This document shows, one piece after another, positions 8,845 through 17,580 of a DNA stretch of 64,000 bases. This DNA is from Sphingomonas sp. CL5.1 (GTDB lineage Bacteria; Pseudomonadota; Alphaproteobacteria; Sphingomonadales; Sphingomonadaceae), in assembly GCF_013344685.1 (NCBI RefSeq), contig NZ_CP050137.1, forward strand, positions 1,678,001 through 1,742,000, read 5' to 3'. The notes below the pieces were generated by a model that worked only from the letters and a program-made list of their open reading frames with translations, did not search any database and was not told where the DNA came from. The first letter of the stretch is position 1; each line of letters opens with the position of its first letter. The translations under genes and the position numbers were made by a program.

Positions 8845-10212
8845 TCACGGCCGTTCGACAAGCGCGTCGCCCATCGCGCGGATGCTTGCCACCTTGGCGT
8901 CAAACGCGGACCAGTCGTCGGCTTCCGCGATGCGCGACCAGATCGCCTCCACCTCGTCGATCAGCATCGAGCACGGCTCGCCGCGCCAATAGGCGTGCGC
9001 GCGGGCGGCGCGGAGAGGATATTGTTCCAGCGCGACGCGCGCCTCGTCCCATTCCGGTCCATATTGCGCGGGCAAGGCTTGCGCGAACGCGTCGAAGAAG
9101 AAGCGGTCGATGCCGACGCCGCTCGCCCGCAACGCGCGCTCGACCGTCTGCACCAGCGCGCGGTCGGTGGCCGGATCGATCGGCCTGCGCCCGAGCCGCC
9201 AGAGCAGCGCATCGGTGATCGTCGGCTGGTAGCGGTCGCCGAACGTGTCGAGCAGCGCGATCATCGGCTCCGCCTCCGCGATCGGGCGCAGCGAGACGGC
9301 GAGCTGCATCACGTCCCAATGGATCGCCTCGGGCTGGCGGCCGAAGGCATAGAGGCCGTTCTGGTCGAAATAGGCGGCGGTGAAGCCCGGGTCCCAGGTC
9401 GGCGAGAACCGCCACGGGCCGTAATCGAAGCTCTCGCCGGTGACGTTGATATTGTCCGAATTGAGCACGCCATGCACGAACCCCGCCGCCATATAGCCTG
9501 CGGCGAGTCTGGCGGCGCGGGTGATCACGTGGTCGAGCAGGCGCAGCGGGTCGTCGCCATCCTCGCCATAGAGCGCGCGCAGGACGTAGCCGACCAGCCG
9601 GCGAATCGCCTCATCCTCGCGGAGATATGCCAGCCGCTGGAACGTGCCGATGCGGATATGGCCGTGGCTCAGCCGCACCAGCACCGCCGAGCGGGTGGGG
9701 GAAGGCTCGTCGTTGCGGTAGAGCTTCTCGCCCGTCTCGATCAGCGAGAAGCTGCGCGAGGTGGGGACGCCCAGCGCCTCCAGCATCTCGCTCGCCAATA
9801 TCTCGCGCACGCCGCCCTTGAGCGTCAGGCGGCCGTCGCCGAAGCGGCTCCACGGCGTCTGCCCCGATCCCTTGGTGCCGAGGTCCATGAGCCGGCCGCC
9901 CTTGTCGCGGAGCTGCGCGAAGGTGAAGCCGCGCCCGTCGCCGATCTCGGGATTGTACACGCGGAACTGATGGCCGTGGTAGCGCAGCGCGAGCGGCTGC
10001 GGCAGCGAGCCGGGGAGCGGGGCGAAGCGCCCGAAATGCGTGGTCCATTCCGCGTCGGTCAGCCCGTCCAGCCCCACCTCGCGCGCGGCGCGATCGTTGC
10101 GGAAGCGCAGCCGCGTCTCGGGGAAATCGGCGGCCGCGACGCGATCGTAGAAGGCGTCGCCGAGCGAAAGGATCGCCTGTTCGGGCCGATATGCTTGCGG
10201 GTCGATGGGCAT
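8845..10212 (-). CDS. selO: Protein adenylyltransferase SelO (YdiU/UPF0061 family)
   Basis: SelO is a pseudokinase-fold enzyme that transfers AMP to protein hydroxyl groups and takes part in redox stress responses. The protein is about 455 residues. It has the family signatures GDGRG...QLRDKGGR, DLGTKGSGQTPWSRFGDGR, HGVLNSDNINVTGESFDYGPW and the FSPTWDP segment; the DYGPW aspartate is in the metal-binding position. It ends without the C-terminal cysteine/selenocysteine tail of mitochondrial forms. The ATG at 10212 was chosen over one at 10251, which would overlap the divergent hydrolase start. It is followed by astD, probably co-transcribed. Confidence 0.92.
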   Translation of the reverse strand: MPIDPQAYRPEQAILSLGDAFYDRVAAADFPETRLRFRNDRAAREVGLDGLTDAEWTTHFGRFAPLPGSLPQPLALRYHGHQFRVYNPEIGDGRGFTFAQLRDKGGRLMDLGTKGSGQTPWSRFGDGRLTLKGGVREILASEMLEALGVPTSRSFSLIETGEKLYRNDEPSPTRSAVLVRLSHGHIRIGTFQRLAYLREDEAIRRLVGYVLRALYGEDGDDPLRLLDHVITRAARLAAGYMAAGFVHGVLNSDNINVTGESFDYGPWRFSPTWDPGFTAAYFDQNGLYAFGRQPEAIHWDVMQLAVSLRPIAEAEPMIALLDTFGDRYQPTITDALLWRLGRRPIDPATDRALVQTVERALRASGVGIDRFFFDAFAQALPAQYGPEWDEARVALEQYPLRAARAHAYWRGEPCSMLIDEVEAIWSRIAEADDWSAFDAKVASIRAMGDALVERP

Positions 10213-10249
10213 CCGGCGATATGGGGCGCATCGCAGCAAAGGTTCAAGC

Positions 10250-11125
10250 ATGGCCGGCCCGCAGGATCTGATTTGGTGGTCGAAGGACGGCCTCCGCCTT
10301 CACGCCCGCGATTATCCGGGGGACGAGCGCGCGCTGCCGGTGCTGTGCATGCCGGGGCTGACGCGCAACGCGCGCGATTATGAAGCGCTCGCCGCGCGGC
10401 TGTCCGGCGCGCGGCGGGTGATCGCGATCGACTTCCGCGGGCGCGGCGAGAGCGCTTATGCCAAGGACCCGATGAGCTACGTCCCGCTCACCTATGCGCA
10501 GGACGTGACGGCGCTGCTGGACGAGGCGGGGATCGACCGTTTCGTGTCGATCGGCACGTCGCTCGGCGGGATCGTGACGATGCTGCTCGCGGCGATGCTG
10601 CCGGGGCGGATCGCCGGGGCATTGTTCAACGATGTCGGGCCGGAGATCGAGCCGGACGGGCTGGCGCGCATCCGCGGCTATGTCGGCCGGTCGAGCGTCT
10701 TTCCCACCTGGATGCACGCCGCCCGCGCGCTCGCGGAAAGCAATGCGGACGTCTATCCGGCGTGGAAGATCGAGGACTGGCTGGCGATGGCGAAGCGGCT
10801 CTATCGCCTCAACAGCGCGGGACGGATCGTGCTCGATTACGACCTCAAGATCGCCGAGCCGTTCCGCGTGCCGGGGGCGGAGAGCGCGCCCGACATGTGG
10901 CGCGTGCTCGCCGCGCTCGGCAATGCGCCGGCGCTGGTGGTGCGCGGCGGCAATTCCGACATCCTTTCCGAAGCGACCGCCGCGCGGATGATCGAGACAC
11001 TGCCCGATGCCGAGTTGCTGACCGTGCCGGGCGTCGGCCACGCGCCCACGCTCGACGAGCCGGGGGTGGATGAGGCGATCGCGCGGCTGCTGGCGCGCGC
11101 CGAGCGGGAGCCGGCCGGGGTGTGA
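10250..11125 (+). CDS. Alpha/beta-fold hydrolase
   Basis: This is a 291-residue cytosolic alpha/beta hydrolase. The nucleophile elbow is GTSLGG (encoded near 10555-10572), the HG-like oxyanion region is CMPGLTRNARDY, and the catalytic histidine is in VPGVGHAPTL near the C-terminus; the acid is probably the aspartate in GGNSDIL. The start at 10250 was chosen because the sequence from MAGPQDLIWW fits the family, whereas the upstream in-frame ATG would read into the divergent selO. The fold and the FRGRGESA segment suggest a broad esterase, lactonase or epoxide-hydrolase-like enzyme. The substrate cannot be assigned. Confidence 0.85.
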   Translation: MAGPQDLIWWSKDGLRLHARDYPGDERALPVLCMPGLTRNARDYEALAARLSGARRVIAIDFRGRGESAYAKDPMSYVPLTYAQDVTALLDEAGIDRFVSIGTSLGGIVTMLLAAMLPGRIAGALFNDVGPEIEPDGLARIRGYVGRSSVFPTWMHAARALAESNADVYPAWKIEDWLAMAKRLYRLNSAGRIVLDYDLKIAEPFRVPGAESAPDMWRVLAALGNAPALVVRGGNSDILSEATAARMIETLPDAELLTVPGVGHAPTLDEPGVDEAIARLLARAEREPAGV

Positions 11126-11174
11126 GGCGGCGGACGCCTCTCCCGCTGGCGCGACGGATCGGCTAGGGCGCGGC

Positions 11175-12329
11175 ATGGCCCAGCCCGTCCGCATCCTCCA
11201 TCTCCATTCGACCTTCGACCTCGGCGGCAAGGAGGCGCGCGCCGTCCGGCTGATGAATGCGTTCGGTGACCGCGCGCGGCATGTCATCGTCTCGTCGATG
11301 GAGGGGCATTACGGCGCGCGCGAGCGGATCGCCAGGGGCATCCGCTACGAGATCGCACAGGACCCGCCGCCGCTCACCGGCAAGCCCTCGGTGAAGCGCT
11401 ACGAGGCGATCGCGCGCTACATGCGCGGCTTCGATCTGGTGCTGAGCTACAATTGGGGCGCGATCGACGGCGCGATGGCGCGGCGCGTGTTCGGCGCCTT
11501 TGGAAAAGGGGGGGGCGTGCCGCCGCTCGTCCACCACGAGGATGGCTTCAACGAGGACGAGGCCGGTGGGCTGAAGCGCGAGCGCAACCTCTATCGCCGG
11601 CTCGCGCTGGGCGCGGCGCACGCGCTGGCGGTGCCGTCCGAGACGCTGGAGCGGATCGCGCTGGAGACGTGGAAGCAGCCGCGCGGCAAGGTCCACCGCA
11701 TCGTCAACGGCATCGCTACCGCGCTCTACGCCCCCGATCCCGAGCCGAAGGCGATCCCCGGCTTCGTCCGCAAGCCGAAGGAGGTGGTGATCGGCACCGT
11801 CGCCGGGCTGCGCGCGGTGAAGGACCTGCCGCTGCTGGTGCGCGCGGCCGGCGGGCTGGCGGGCAAGTACCGGCTCGTCATCGTCGGCGAGGGGCCGGAG
11901 CGCGCGGAGATCGAGCGCGCCGCGATGGCGATGGGGATAGACGACAGGCTGGTGCTGCCCGGCTTCCTCGACCGGCCCTATCGCTACATGCGGCATTTCG
12001 ATTTGCTCGCGCTGTCCTCGCGCTCGGAGCAGTTCCCGATTTCGGTGGTGGAGGCGATGGCGGCGGGGCTGCCGGTCGTCGCGCCGCCGCTGGGCGACGT
12101 GCCGCGCATGGTGTCGCCGGAGAACCTGCCGTTCATCGCGGAATATGCCACCGAGGTGAAATTGCGCGACGCGATGCAGCCGCTGCTCGACGACGCGGCG
12201 CTGCGCGCGCGGGTCGGCGCGGCCAACCAGGCGAAGGCGCGGGCGGACTATGACGAAGGGGTGATGATCGCGCGCTACGCCGCCCTATATGAAGAGGCGA
12301 TGGGGCGTCCGGGAGCCTTGCGCGCATAG
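11175..12329 (+). CDS. Glycosyltransferase family 4-type (GT-B fold)
   Basis: This is a 384-residue retaining glycosyltransferase. The N-terminal domain opens with ILHLHSTFDLGGKEARAVRL, the acceptor-side glycine-rich loop. The C-terminal domain carries VIVGEGPERAEIE and the donor-binding E-x7-E stretch in SEQFPISVVEAMAAGLPVV. No membrane segment is seen. The ATG at 11175 removes a low-quality N-terminal extension and puts the beta strand at residue 6. It stands alone between a hydrolase and a flavin enzyme, not in a polysaccharide cluster, so the sugar and acceptor are unknown. A role in capsule or lipid glycosylation is only a guess. Confidence 0.82.
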   Translation: MAQPVRILHLHSTFDLGGKEARAVRLMNAFGDRARHVIVSSMEGHYGARERIARGIRYEIAQDPPPLTGKPSVKRYEAIARYMRGFDLVLSYNWGAIDGAMARRVFGAFGKGGGVPPLVHHEDGFNEDEAGGLKRERNLYRRLALGAAHALAVPSETLERIALETWKQPRGKVHRIVNGIATALYAPDPEPKAIPGFVRKPKEVVIGTVAGLRAVKDLPLLVRAAGGLAGKYRLVIVGEGPERAEIERAAMAMGIDDRLVLPGFLDRPYRYMRHFDLLALSSRSEQFPISVVEAMAAGLPVVAPPLGDVPRMVSPENLPFIAEYATEVKLRDAMQPLLDDAALRARVGAANQAKARADYDEGVMIARYAALYEEAMGRPGALRA

Positions 12330-12413
12330 GGCGCGCGTTACGCTAATTTGCTCGATTCCCGGCGTCCTTGCGCTATAGCGGGCGAAATTACGTCCGAAAG
12401 GTGACCAACTGCC

Positions 12414-13817
12414 GTGTTCAAGGGTTTGAAGCCGATCGTCTACAACGGCCGCGAGGTGTGGCCTCTCGTCGAGGGCGGGAAAGGCGTGGCCGCGACCAAT
12501 CATGCCTCCGCCGGGGCGTGGGCGGCGGCGGGCGGCATCGGCACGGTCTCGGCGGTGAATGCCGACAGCTACGATCCCGAGGGCAAGATCGTGCCCCAGA
12601 TCTACAAGGCGCTGACCCGGCGCGAGCGGCACGAGGAACTGATCGCCTATGCCGTCGAGGGGGCGGTGCAGCAGGTGAAGCGCGCGTTCGACATCGCCGG
12701 CGGCAAGGGCGCGATCAACATCAACGTGCTGTGGGAGATGGGTGGCGCGCAGCGCGTGCTGAACGGCGTGCTGGAGCGGACGCGCGGCATGGTCGCCGGC
12801 GTCACCTGCGGCGCGGGGATGCCGTACAAGCTCAGCGAGATCGCGGCGTCGTACAACGTCCACTACCTGCCGATCGTTTCCTCCGCGCGCGCCTTCCGCG
12901 CCCTGTGGAAGCGCGCCTATTCCAAGGTGGCGCACCTGCTCGGCGCGGTGGTCTATGAGGACCCGTGGCTGGCCGGCGGGCACAACGGCCTGTCGAACGC
13001 CGAAGACCCGCTGAAGCCGGAGGACCCCTATCCCCGCGTCAAGGCGCTGCGCGAGACGATGCGCGAGGGCGGCATCCCCGATTCCACTCCGATCGTGATG
13101 GCCGGCGGCGTGTGGTATCTGCGCGACTGGAACGACTGGATCGACAATCCCGAACTGGGACAGATCGCCTTCCAATACGGCACCCGCCCGCTGCTGACCA
13201 GGGAAAGCCCGATCCCGGACGGGTGGAAGGAACGGCTGATGACGATCGAGGAGGGCGACGTGCTCCTCCATCGCTTCTCGCCGACCGGCTTCTATTCGTC
13301 CGCCGTGCGCAATCCCTTCCTGCGCAATCTGGAGGCGCGGTCGGAGCGGCAGATCGCCTTCTCCACGCAGGAGGCGGGGGATCACGTCTTCCAACTCGAC
13401 GTGGGCGTGAAGGGCAAGAACTTCTGGGTGACGCGCAACGACCTGCTGCGCGCGCGCGAATGGTTCGGCGCGGGCTTCACCGACGCGCTCAAGACGCCGG
13501 ACAATACCCTGGTGTTCGTCACCCCGGCGGAGAAGGTGGAGATCCGCAAGGATCAAGCGGATTGCATGGGTTGCCTCAGCCAGTGCCTGTTCTCTAGCTG
13601 GGCCGATACCGAGACCAATTCCACCGGCCGGCTCGCCGATCCGCGCAGCTTCTGCATCCAGAAGACGTTGCAGGAGATCGCGCACGGCAGCGATACCGAG
13701 CAGAACCTGATGTTCGCCGGCCACGCCGCGTTCAACTTCAAGCGCGATCCCTTCTATTCCAACGGCTTCGTGCCGACGGTGAAGCAACTCGTCGATCGCA
13801 TCCTGACCGGGGACTGA
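12414..13817 (+). CDS. Nitronate monooxygenase-like flavin oxidoreductase with C-terminal Cys cluster
   Basis: This 467-residue TIM-barrel flavoprotein belongs to the nitronate monooxygenase / 2-nitropropane dioxygenase group. The flavin-phosphate region is seen in VAGVTCGAGMPYKL and in VMAGGVWYLRDW and its flanks. The start is a GTG at 12414; no ATG fits. Unusually for this group there is a C-terminal C-x2-C-x3-C-x22-C motif (CMGCLSQC followed by the C in RSFCIQK). Its first part resembles the [4Fe-4S] ligand pattern of enoate reductases and 2,4-dienoyl-CoA reductase. That suggests electron entry through an iron-sulfur cluster and a reductase rather than a monooxygenase, but this is inference. 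The glutamine amidotransferase gene follows within 5 bp. Confidence 0.82.
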   Translation: MFKGLKPIVYNGREVWPLVEGGKGVAATNHASAGAWAAAGGIGTVSAVNADSYDPEGKIVPQIYKALTRRERHEELIAYAVEGAVQQVKRAFDIAGGKGAININVLWEMGGAQRVLNGVLERTRGMVAGVTCGAGMPYKLSEIAASYNVHYLPIVSSARAFRALWKRAYSKVAHLLGAVVYEDPWLAGGHNGLSNAEDPLKPEDPYPRVKALRETMREGGIPDSTPIVMAGGVWYLRDWNDWIDNPELGQIAFQYGTRPLLTRESPIPDGWKERLMTIEEGDVLLHRFSPTGFYSSAVRNPFLRNLEARSERQIAFSTQEAGDHVFQLDVGVKGKNFWVTRNDLLRAREWFGAGFTDALKTPDNTLVFVTPAEKVEIRKDQADCMGCLSQCLFSSWADTETNSTGRLADPRSFCIQKTLQEIAHGSDTEQNLMFAGHAAFNFKRDPFYSNGFVPTVKQLVDRILTGD

Positions 13818-13821
13818 TCCG

Positions 13822-14514
13822 CTGAAGCGCGCGCTCGTCGTCAGTCACGTCGCTTATGAGGGGATCGCGGGCTATCGCGCTCCGATCGAGGCGGCGGGCT
13901 ATGCGATCGAGCGCGTCCCGGCCTGCGCCACCGACTTCGCGGTGCTCGACATGATCGCGCCCGACCTGCTGGTGGTGATGGGCGGGCCGATGGGCGTTTA
14001 TGACACCGCCGACTATCCGTGGATCGCGCCGGAGATAGACGGGATCGCCGCGCGGATCGCGGTCGGGCGGCGGACGCTGGGCGTGTGCCTCGGCAGCCAG
14101 ATGATCGCCGCCGCGCTGGGCGCGCGAGTCTATCCGGGGCACGGGCCGGAGGTAGGTTTCGCGCCGCTCGCCAATCTCGACATGGAATCGCCGCTTGCCC
14201 ACCTTGCCGGCGTGGCGATGCTGCACTGGCACGGCGACACTTTCGACCTGCCGGCGGGGGCGCGGCGGCTGGCCTCCACCGCGCGCTACGCCAACCAGGC
14301 GTTCGCGGTCGGCGATCATGTGCTGGCGTTGCAGTTCCATGGCGAGATGGGCGAAGATCCGCGATTCGAGACATGGGTGGACGAGGGCGGGGCGATGATC
14401 GCGGCGGCGGGGCTGGACGCCGCCGCCTTGCGCCGCGATCACGCGGCGTTGGGGCCGCTCGCGGTCCGCGCGGGGCAGCGGATGCTGGCCGACTGGCTCG
14501 ACGGGCCGGGGTGA
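13822..14514 (+). CDS. Class I glutamine amidotransferase-like protein, probable CTG start
   Basis: This is a 230-residue GATase1-domain protein. The nucleophile is in GVCLGSQ and the catalytic histidine in LQFHGEMGE; the oxyanion strand VVMGGPMGVYD is present. Homologous domains begin with a strand like RALVVSHVAYEGI, which here is encoded immediately after 13822. The only plausible initiator in the open frame is CTG at 13822, because an in-frame TGA lies at 13804 and no ATG, GTG or TTG intervenes. The first ATG (13942) would cut off a whole beta strand and helix. The gene sits 4 bp after the flavin oxidoreductase stop. It could act on a free small amide or a glutathione-like substrate; no synthase partner is visible. 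Confidence 0.78.
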   Translation: MKRALVVSHVAYEGIAGYRAPIEAAGYAIERVPACATDFAVLDMIAPDLLVVMGGPMGVYDTADYPWIAPEIDGIAARIAVGRRTLGVCLGSQMIAAALGARVYPGHGPEVGFAPLANLDMESPLAHLAGVAMLHWHGDTFDLPAGARRLASTARYANQAFAVGDHVLALQFHGEMGEDPRFETWVDEGGAMIAAAGLDAAALRRDHAALGPLAVRAGQRMLADWLDGPG

Positions 14515-14609
14515 AACCACGACAATTTTTCCGCGAGGTAACAGTGCCGACACGCCGGTGAAGCATAAGCGGCGTAGATGCCGGAGCGTCATCGGAAAGG
14601 AGATGCGCG

Positions 14610-14786
14610 ATGAACCTCGATCGCGACCGCGCCTACCATACCCGCCGCGCCTATCAGGAAGCGGTCCGCGCGATCCGCACGCTGAGCGCCGACGCGGAAG
14701 CGAGCCACGACGAACTTTGCCTGATGCATTGCCGACGTTTCCTCGCGGCGATGGGGCCGGGCGGCAGGGTGCCGATCGCGGCCTAA
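14610..14786 (+). CDS. Small protein, 58 aa, function unknown
   Basis: This short frame runs from the ATG at 14610 to the TAA at 14784-14786. A strong ribosome site, GGAAAGGAG at 14594-14602, lies 7 bases before the ATG. The product begins MNLDRDRAYHTRRAYQE and is mostly amphipathic helix with alternating charged residues and two cysteines near the middle (ELCLMHC). I do not recognise it. Such small helical arginine-rich proteins are common and largely uncharacterised in sphingomonads. The good Shine-Dalgarno match is the main support; an out-of-frame ATG at 14603 would read a different peptide with poorer spacing. Confidence 0.5.
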   Translation: MNLDRDRAYHTRRAYQEAVRAIRTLSADAEASHDELCLMHCRRFLAAMGPGGRVPIAA

Positions 14787-14823
14787 TACGGATCGATGTT
14801 CGGGCTTCCGCGCGTTGTCCCAT

Positions 14824-14907
14824 CGTCATGCCGGACTTGATCCGGCATCCAGCGCCGCAAAGGTCATCGCCCGTTGCTCTGGATGCCGGATCAAGCCCGG
14901 CATGATG
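14824..14907. repeat. Paired REP/BIME-like inverted repeat
   Basis: Two 29-bp arms (14824-14852 and 14879-14907) are near-perfect reverse complements separated by 26 bp. Each arm is itself a small hairpin around CCGGACTTGATCCGG or CCGGATCAAGCCCGG. This is the architecture of a bacterial interspersed mosaic element. It occupies the 312-bp gap between the 58-aa gene and the dehydrogenase; I see no gene in that gap. Confidence 0.75.
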
Positions 14908-15025
14908 GGAGAATCCCGCCCATTTCACCGCCTGTCATGGCAGGCGCTTGGGAGAGGCTTGTGCCGGGGGTTCGCCGGGAGGCGGGCGCTGAACAAGAAG
15001 CTCAAGCCGCGTTGCGCGCAGCCGG

Positions 15026-15050
15026 ACCCCGGCACAAGGCCGGGTGACGG
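15026..15050. repeat. Short REP-like hairpin
   Basis: A small palindrome (CCCGGC, loop ACAAG, GCCGGG, followed by TGACGG) lies about 120 bp after the larger paired repeat in the same intergenic region. It differs in sequence from that repeat but resembles the CCCGG...CCGGGTGACG extragenic elements seen elsewhere in the window. Confidence 0.45.
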
Positions 15051-15098
15051 ATGGTGCATTTCTGGCCGGAACACTGGCGCGGGTTACCCGCGTCCCGC

Positions 15099-16097
15099 TT
15101 ACGCCCAGCCCTCCAGCACCTGATCGGGCGGGCGGTGGCCGTCGGCCCACATGCGGATGTTGGCGATCACCTTCTCGCCGGTCGCGAACCGGCCCTCATA
15201 GGTGGCGGAGCCCATGTGCGGGGTCATCACCACATTGGGCAGCGCGAGCAGGCGCGGGTCGATCTCCGGCTCGTGCCGCCACACGTCCAGCCCGGCGCCG
15301 GCGAGCCGGCCCTCGGCCAGCGCCTCGACCATCGCATCCTCGTCTACCACGCCGCCGCGGCTCGTGTTGATGAGATAGACATGGCGCCGCATCAGCGCGA
15401 TGCGGCGCGCGTCGAGCAGGTCGCGGCTGTCGTCGTTTAGCGGGGTGTGGATCGTCAGGATGTCGATCGCGCCCAGCATCTCGTCGAGATTGGGGTGCCA
15501 TTGCGCGCCGAACTCGGCCTCCACCACCTTCGGCAATCGGTGGCGGTTGTGATAGTGGATCGACAGGCCGAAGGCGCGCGCGCGGCGCGCCACCGCCTGC
15601 CCGATCCGCCCCATGCCGACGATGCCGAGCGCCTTGCCGCCGATGCGGTGGCCGAGCATCCCGCCGGGGCTCCACCCGGTCCATTGGCCGGCGCGCACCA
15701 GCTTCTCGCCCTCCGCCAGCCGGCGCGGCACGGAGAGGATCAGCGCCAGCGTCATGTCGGCGGTGTCCTCGGTCAGCACGCCGGGGGTGTTGGTGACGAT
15801 GATGCCGCGCGCGCGCGCGGCCTTCAGGTCGATATGGTTCACGCCCGCGCCGAAATTGGCGATCAGCTTCAGCCGCTCGCCCGCCCCGGCGATCAGCCCG
15901 GCGTCGATCGAATCGGTCATCGTCGGCACCAGCACGTCGCAATCCGCCATCGCCGCCGCCAGCTCGGCGCGGGTCAACGCGCGGTCGCTGCGGTTGTTGG
16001 TGGTGTCGAACAGCATTTCCAGCCGATCCATCACCGCATCGGGAAGCTCGCGGGTGACGATCACCTTCGGATTGGCGCAGCGTCGCGTTTCGACCAT
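15099..16097 (-). CDS. D-2-hydroxyacid dehydrogenase (glyoxylate/hydroxypyruvate reductase-like)
   Basis: This is a 332-residue NAD(P)-dependent D-isomer-specific 2-hydroxyacid dehydrogenase. The Rossmann motif is GIVGMGRIGQAVARRA, the catalytic arginine region is INTSRGGVVDEDA, and the catalytic His-containing segment is VVMTPHMGSAT; the glutamate lies in the WRHEPEID stretch. The N-terminal substrate domain has NFGAGVNHID. The start at 16097 places the first strand (KVIVTREL) normally; the longer open frame upstream overlaps the divergent SH3 gene and was rejected. The pattern is closest to glyoxylate / hydroxypyruvate reductases and D-glycerate dehydrogenases, but substrate specificity cannot be read from sequence. 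Confidence 0.88.
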   Translation of the reverse strand: MVETRRCANPKVIVTRELPDAVMDRLEMLFDTTNNRSDRALTRAELAAAMADCDVLVPTMTDSIDAGLIAGAGERLKLIANFGAGVNHIDLKAARARGIIVTNTPGVLTEDTADMTLALILSVPRRLAEGEKLVRAGQWTGWSPGGMLGHRIGGKALGIVGMGRIGQAVARRARAFGLSIHYHNRHRLPKVVEAEFGAQWHPNLDEMLGAIDILTIHTPLNDDSRDLLDARRIALMRRHVYLINTSRGGVVDEDAMVEALAEGRLAGAGLDVWRHEPEIDPRLLALPNVVMTPHMGSATYEGRFATGEKVIANIRMWADGHRPPDQVLEGWA

Positions 16098-16187
16098 GAA
16101 AAGGGCTTGGCGAACGGCTCGCCCGGCGTCAACGGCATTGATCGATCGCGCGAAGCGTGAAAAGTCGGTTCGCTCCGGCAACAGGGG

Positions 16188-16682
16188 ATGAAGATGCGAC
16201 GGGCGGCGGTGATATTGGGCATGGTGATGGCTGGCGGATTGATCGCCGGCGATGCGATCGCGGCCGATCCGCCCGCGAAGCAGCCGTATTTCGCCTCGAT
16301 CGCGCCGTCGCGCGCGCGGATGCGCAGCGGGCCGGGACGCAACTATCCGGCGACGTGGCTCTACGTCCGCGCCGACCTGCCGGTGCGCGTGGTCGACAGC
16401 TTCCAGGACTGGCGCAAGGTGGAGGACCCCGCCGGGACGCAGGGCTGGATGCAGGGCAAGATGGTCAGCCCGCGCCGCACCGCGCTGGTGCAGGGCGGCA
16501 TCACCGAGCTGCGCGAGCAGCCGGCGGCCGGCGCGAAGGTGACGTGGCGCGCCGAGCCGGGCGTCGTCGGGCGGGTCAGCCAGTGCGGCGGCGGCTGGTG
16601 CCGGCTCGACGTGCGCGGCCAGGCCGGCTTCGTGGAAACCGCGCATTTATGGGGCGTCGCGCCCGGGGAGACGCTGCCATGA
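16188..16682 (+). CDS. Secreted bacterial SH3-domain protein
   Basis: This 164-residue protein has a clear signal peptide (basic MKMRR, hydrophobic core, AIAAD cleavage region near residue 26). Two SH3-like modules follow: one around RMRSGPGRNYPATWLYVRADLP and a second around ITELREQPAAG to the C-terminus. Such proteins usually bind peptidoglycan in the periplasm. A ribosome site AGGGG directly precedes the ATG at 16188. The gene overlaps nadC by 4 bp (ATGA), which implies coupled translation although the functions seem unrelated. Two cysteines in SQCGGGWCRL could form a disulfide. Confidence 0.85.
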   Translation: MKMRRAAVILGMVMAGGLIAGDAIAADPPAKQPYFASIAPSRARMRSGPGRNYPATWLYVRADLPVRVVDSFQDWRKVEDPAGTQGWMQGKMVSPRRTALVQGGITELREQPAAGAKVTWRAEPGVVGRVSQCGGGWCRLDVRGQAGFVETAHLWGVAPGETLP

Positions 16683-17524
16683 CCTTCGCGCTCGACGGAT
16701 TCGATCTCGATGCCTTCGTCCGCGCGACGCTGGCCGAGGATGCCGGCGACAAGGGCGACGTCACCTCCGACGCGGTGATCCCGGCGGAGGCGCGGTTCCG
16801 CGCGGTGATGGGGACGCGCGACGCGATCACCGTCGCCGGGCTGGAGATCGCCGCCGCCTTCTTCCGCGCGCTCGATCCCGAGGTGTCGGTCGAGATGCTG
16901 GTGGCGGACGGCACCAGCGTGCCGCGCGGCACCGCGCTGATGCGGCTGGAGGGCCGCGCGCGGGCGATGCTGACGGCGGAGCGTTCGGCGCTCAACACCG
17001 CGCAGCACCTTTCCGGCATCGCGACGCTGACGCGCAGCTACGTCGATCGCATCGCCGGCACCGGCGCGACCCTGCTCGACACGCGCAAGACGATCCCCGG
17101 CCTCAGGCGGCTGGAGAAATATGCCACCCGGATGGGCGGCGCGAAGAACCATCGCATGGGCCTGTGGGACGCGGCGATGATCAAGGACAACCATGTCGCG
17201 ATCGCCGGCGGCGTCGACGAGGCGGTGCGCCGCGCGAAGGCGGCCGGCATCCCGGAGATCATCGTCGAGGTCGACCGGATCGACCAGATCGAGCCGGCGC
17301 TCGCGGCGGGCGCGACCTGGCTGCTGCTCGACAACATGGCGCCGCCGACGCTGCGCGGCGCGGTGACGCTGATCGGCGGGCGCGTGCCGGTCGAGGCGTC
17401 GGGCGGCGTCACGCTGGAGACGATCCGCGCGATCGCGGAGACCGGCGTCACCTATGTCAGCGTCGGCCGGATCACCCAGTCCGCTCCGGCCGCCGACATC
17501 GGGCTGGATTTCGCGGCCGTCTGA
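16679..17524 (+). CDS. nadC: Nicotinate-nucleotide pyrophosphorylase (quinolinate phosphoribosyltransferase)
   Basis: The enzyme converts quinolinate and PRPP to nicotinate mononucleotide in de novo NAD synthesis. The 281-residue protein has an N-terminal domain with EDAGDKGDVTSDAVIP and ALNTAQHLSGIAT, then the barrel with LLDTRKTIPGLR, the KNHRMGLWDAAMIKDNH segment that binds quinolinate and PRPP, LLLDNM, and the C-terminal VEASGGVT loop. All key basic residues are present. The ATG at 16679 overlaps the upstream SH3 gene's stop. nadA and nadB are not in the window, so this is a lone pathway gene. Confidence 0.95.
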   Translation: MTFALDGFDLDAFVRATLAEDAGDKGDVTSDAVIPAEARFRAVMGTRDAITVAGLEIAAAFFRALDPEVSVEMLVADGTSVPRGTALMRLEGRARAMLTAERSALNTAQHLSGIATLTRSYVDRIAGTGATLLDTRKTIPGLRRLEKYATRMGGAKNHRMGLWDAAMIKDNHVAIAGGVDEAVRRAKAAGIPEIIVEVDRIDQIEPALAAGATWLLLDNMAPPTLRGAVTLIGGRVPVEASGGVTLETIRAIAETGVTYVSVGRITQSAPAADIGLDFAAV

Positions 17525-17580
17525 TCCGCTTGCGCCGGGGCGGCGTGACGCTAACCTTCGGGCGCAAAGGGGGAAGAATC

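Noticed and set aside
14558..14905. Plus-strand open frame of 115 aa overlapping the 58-aa gene and the repeat
   Set aside because: It runs through the inverted repeat with skewed Arg/Pro/Ser composition, and its ribosome site is poorer than that of the 58-aa frame.
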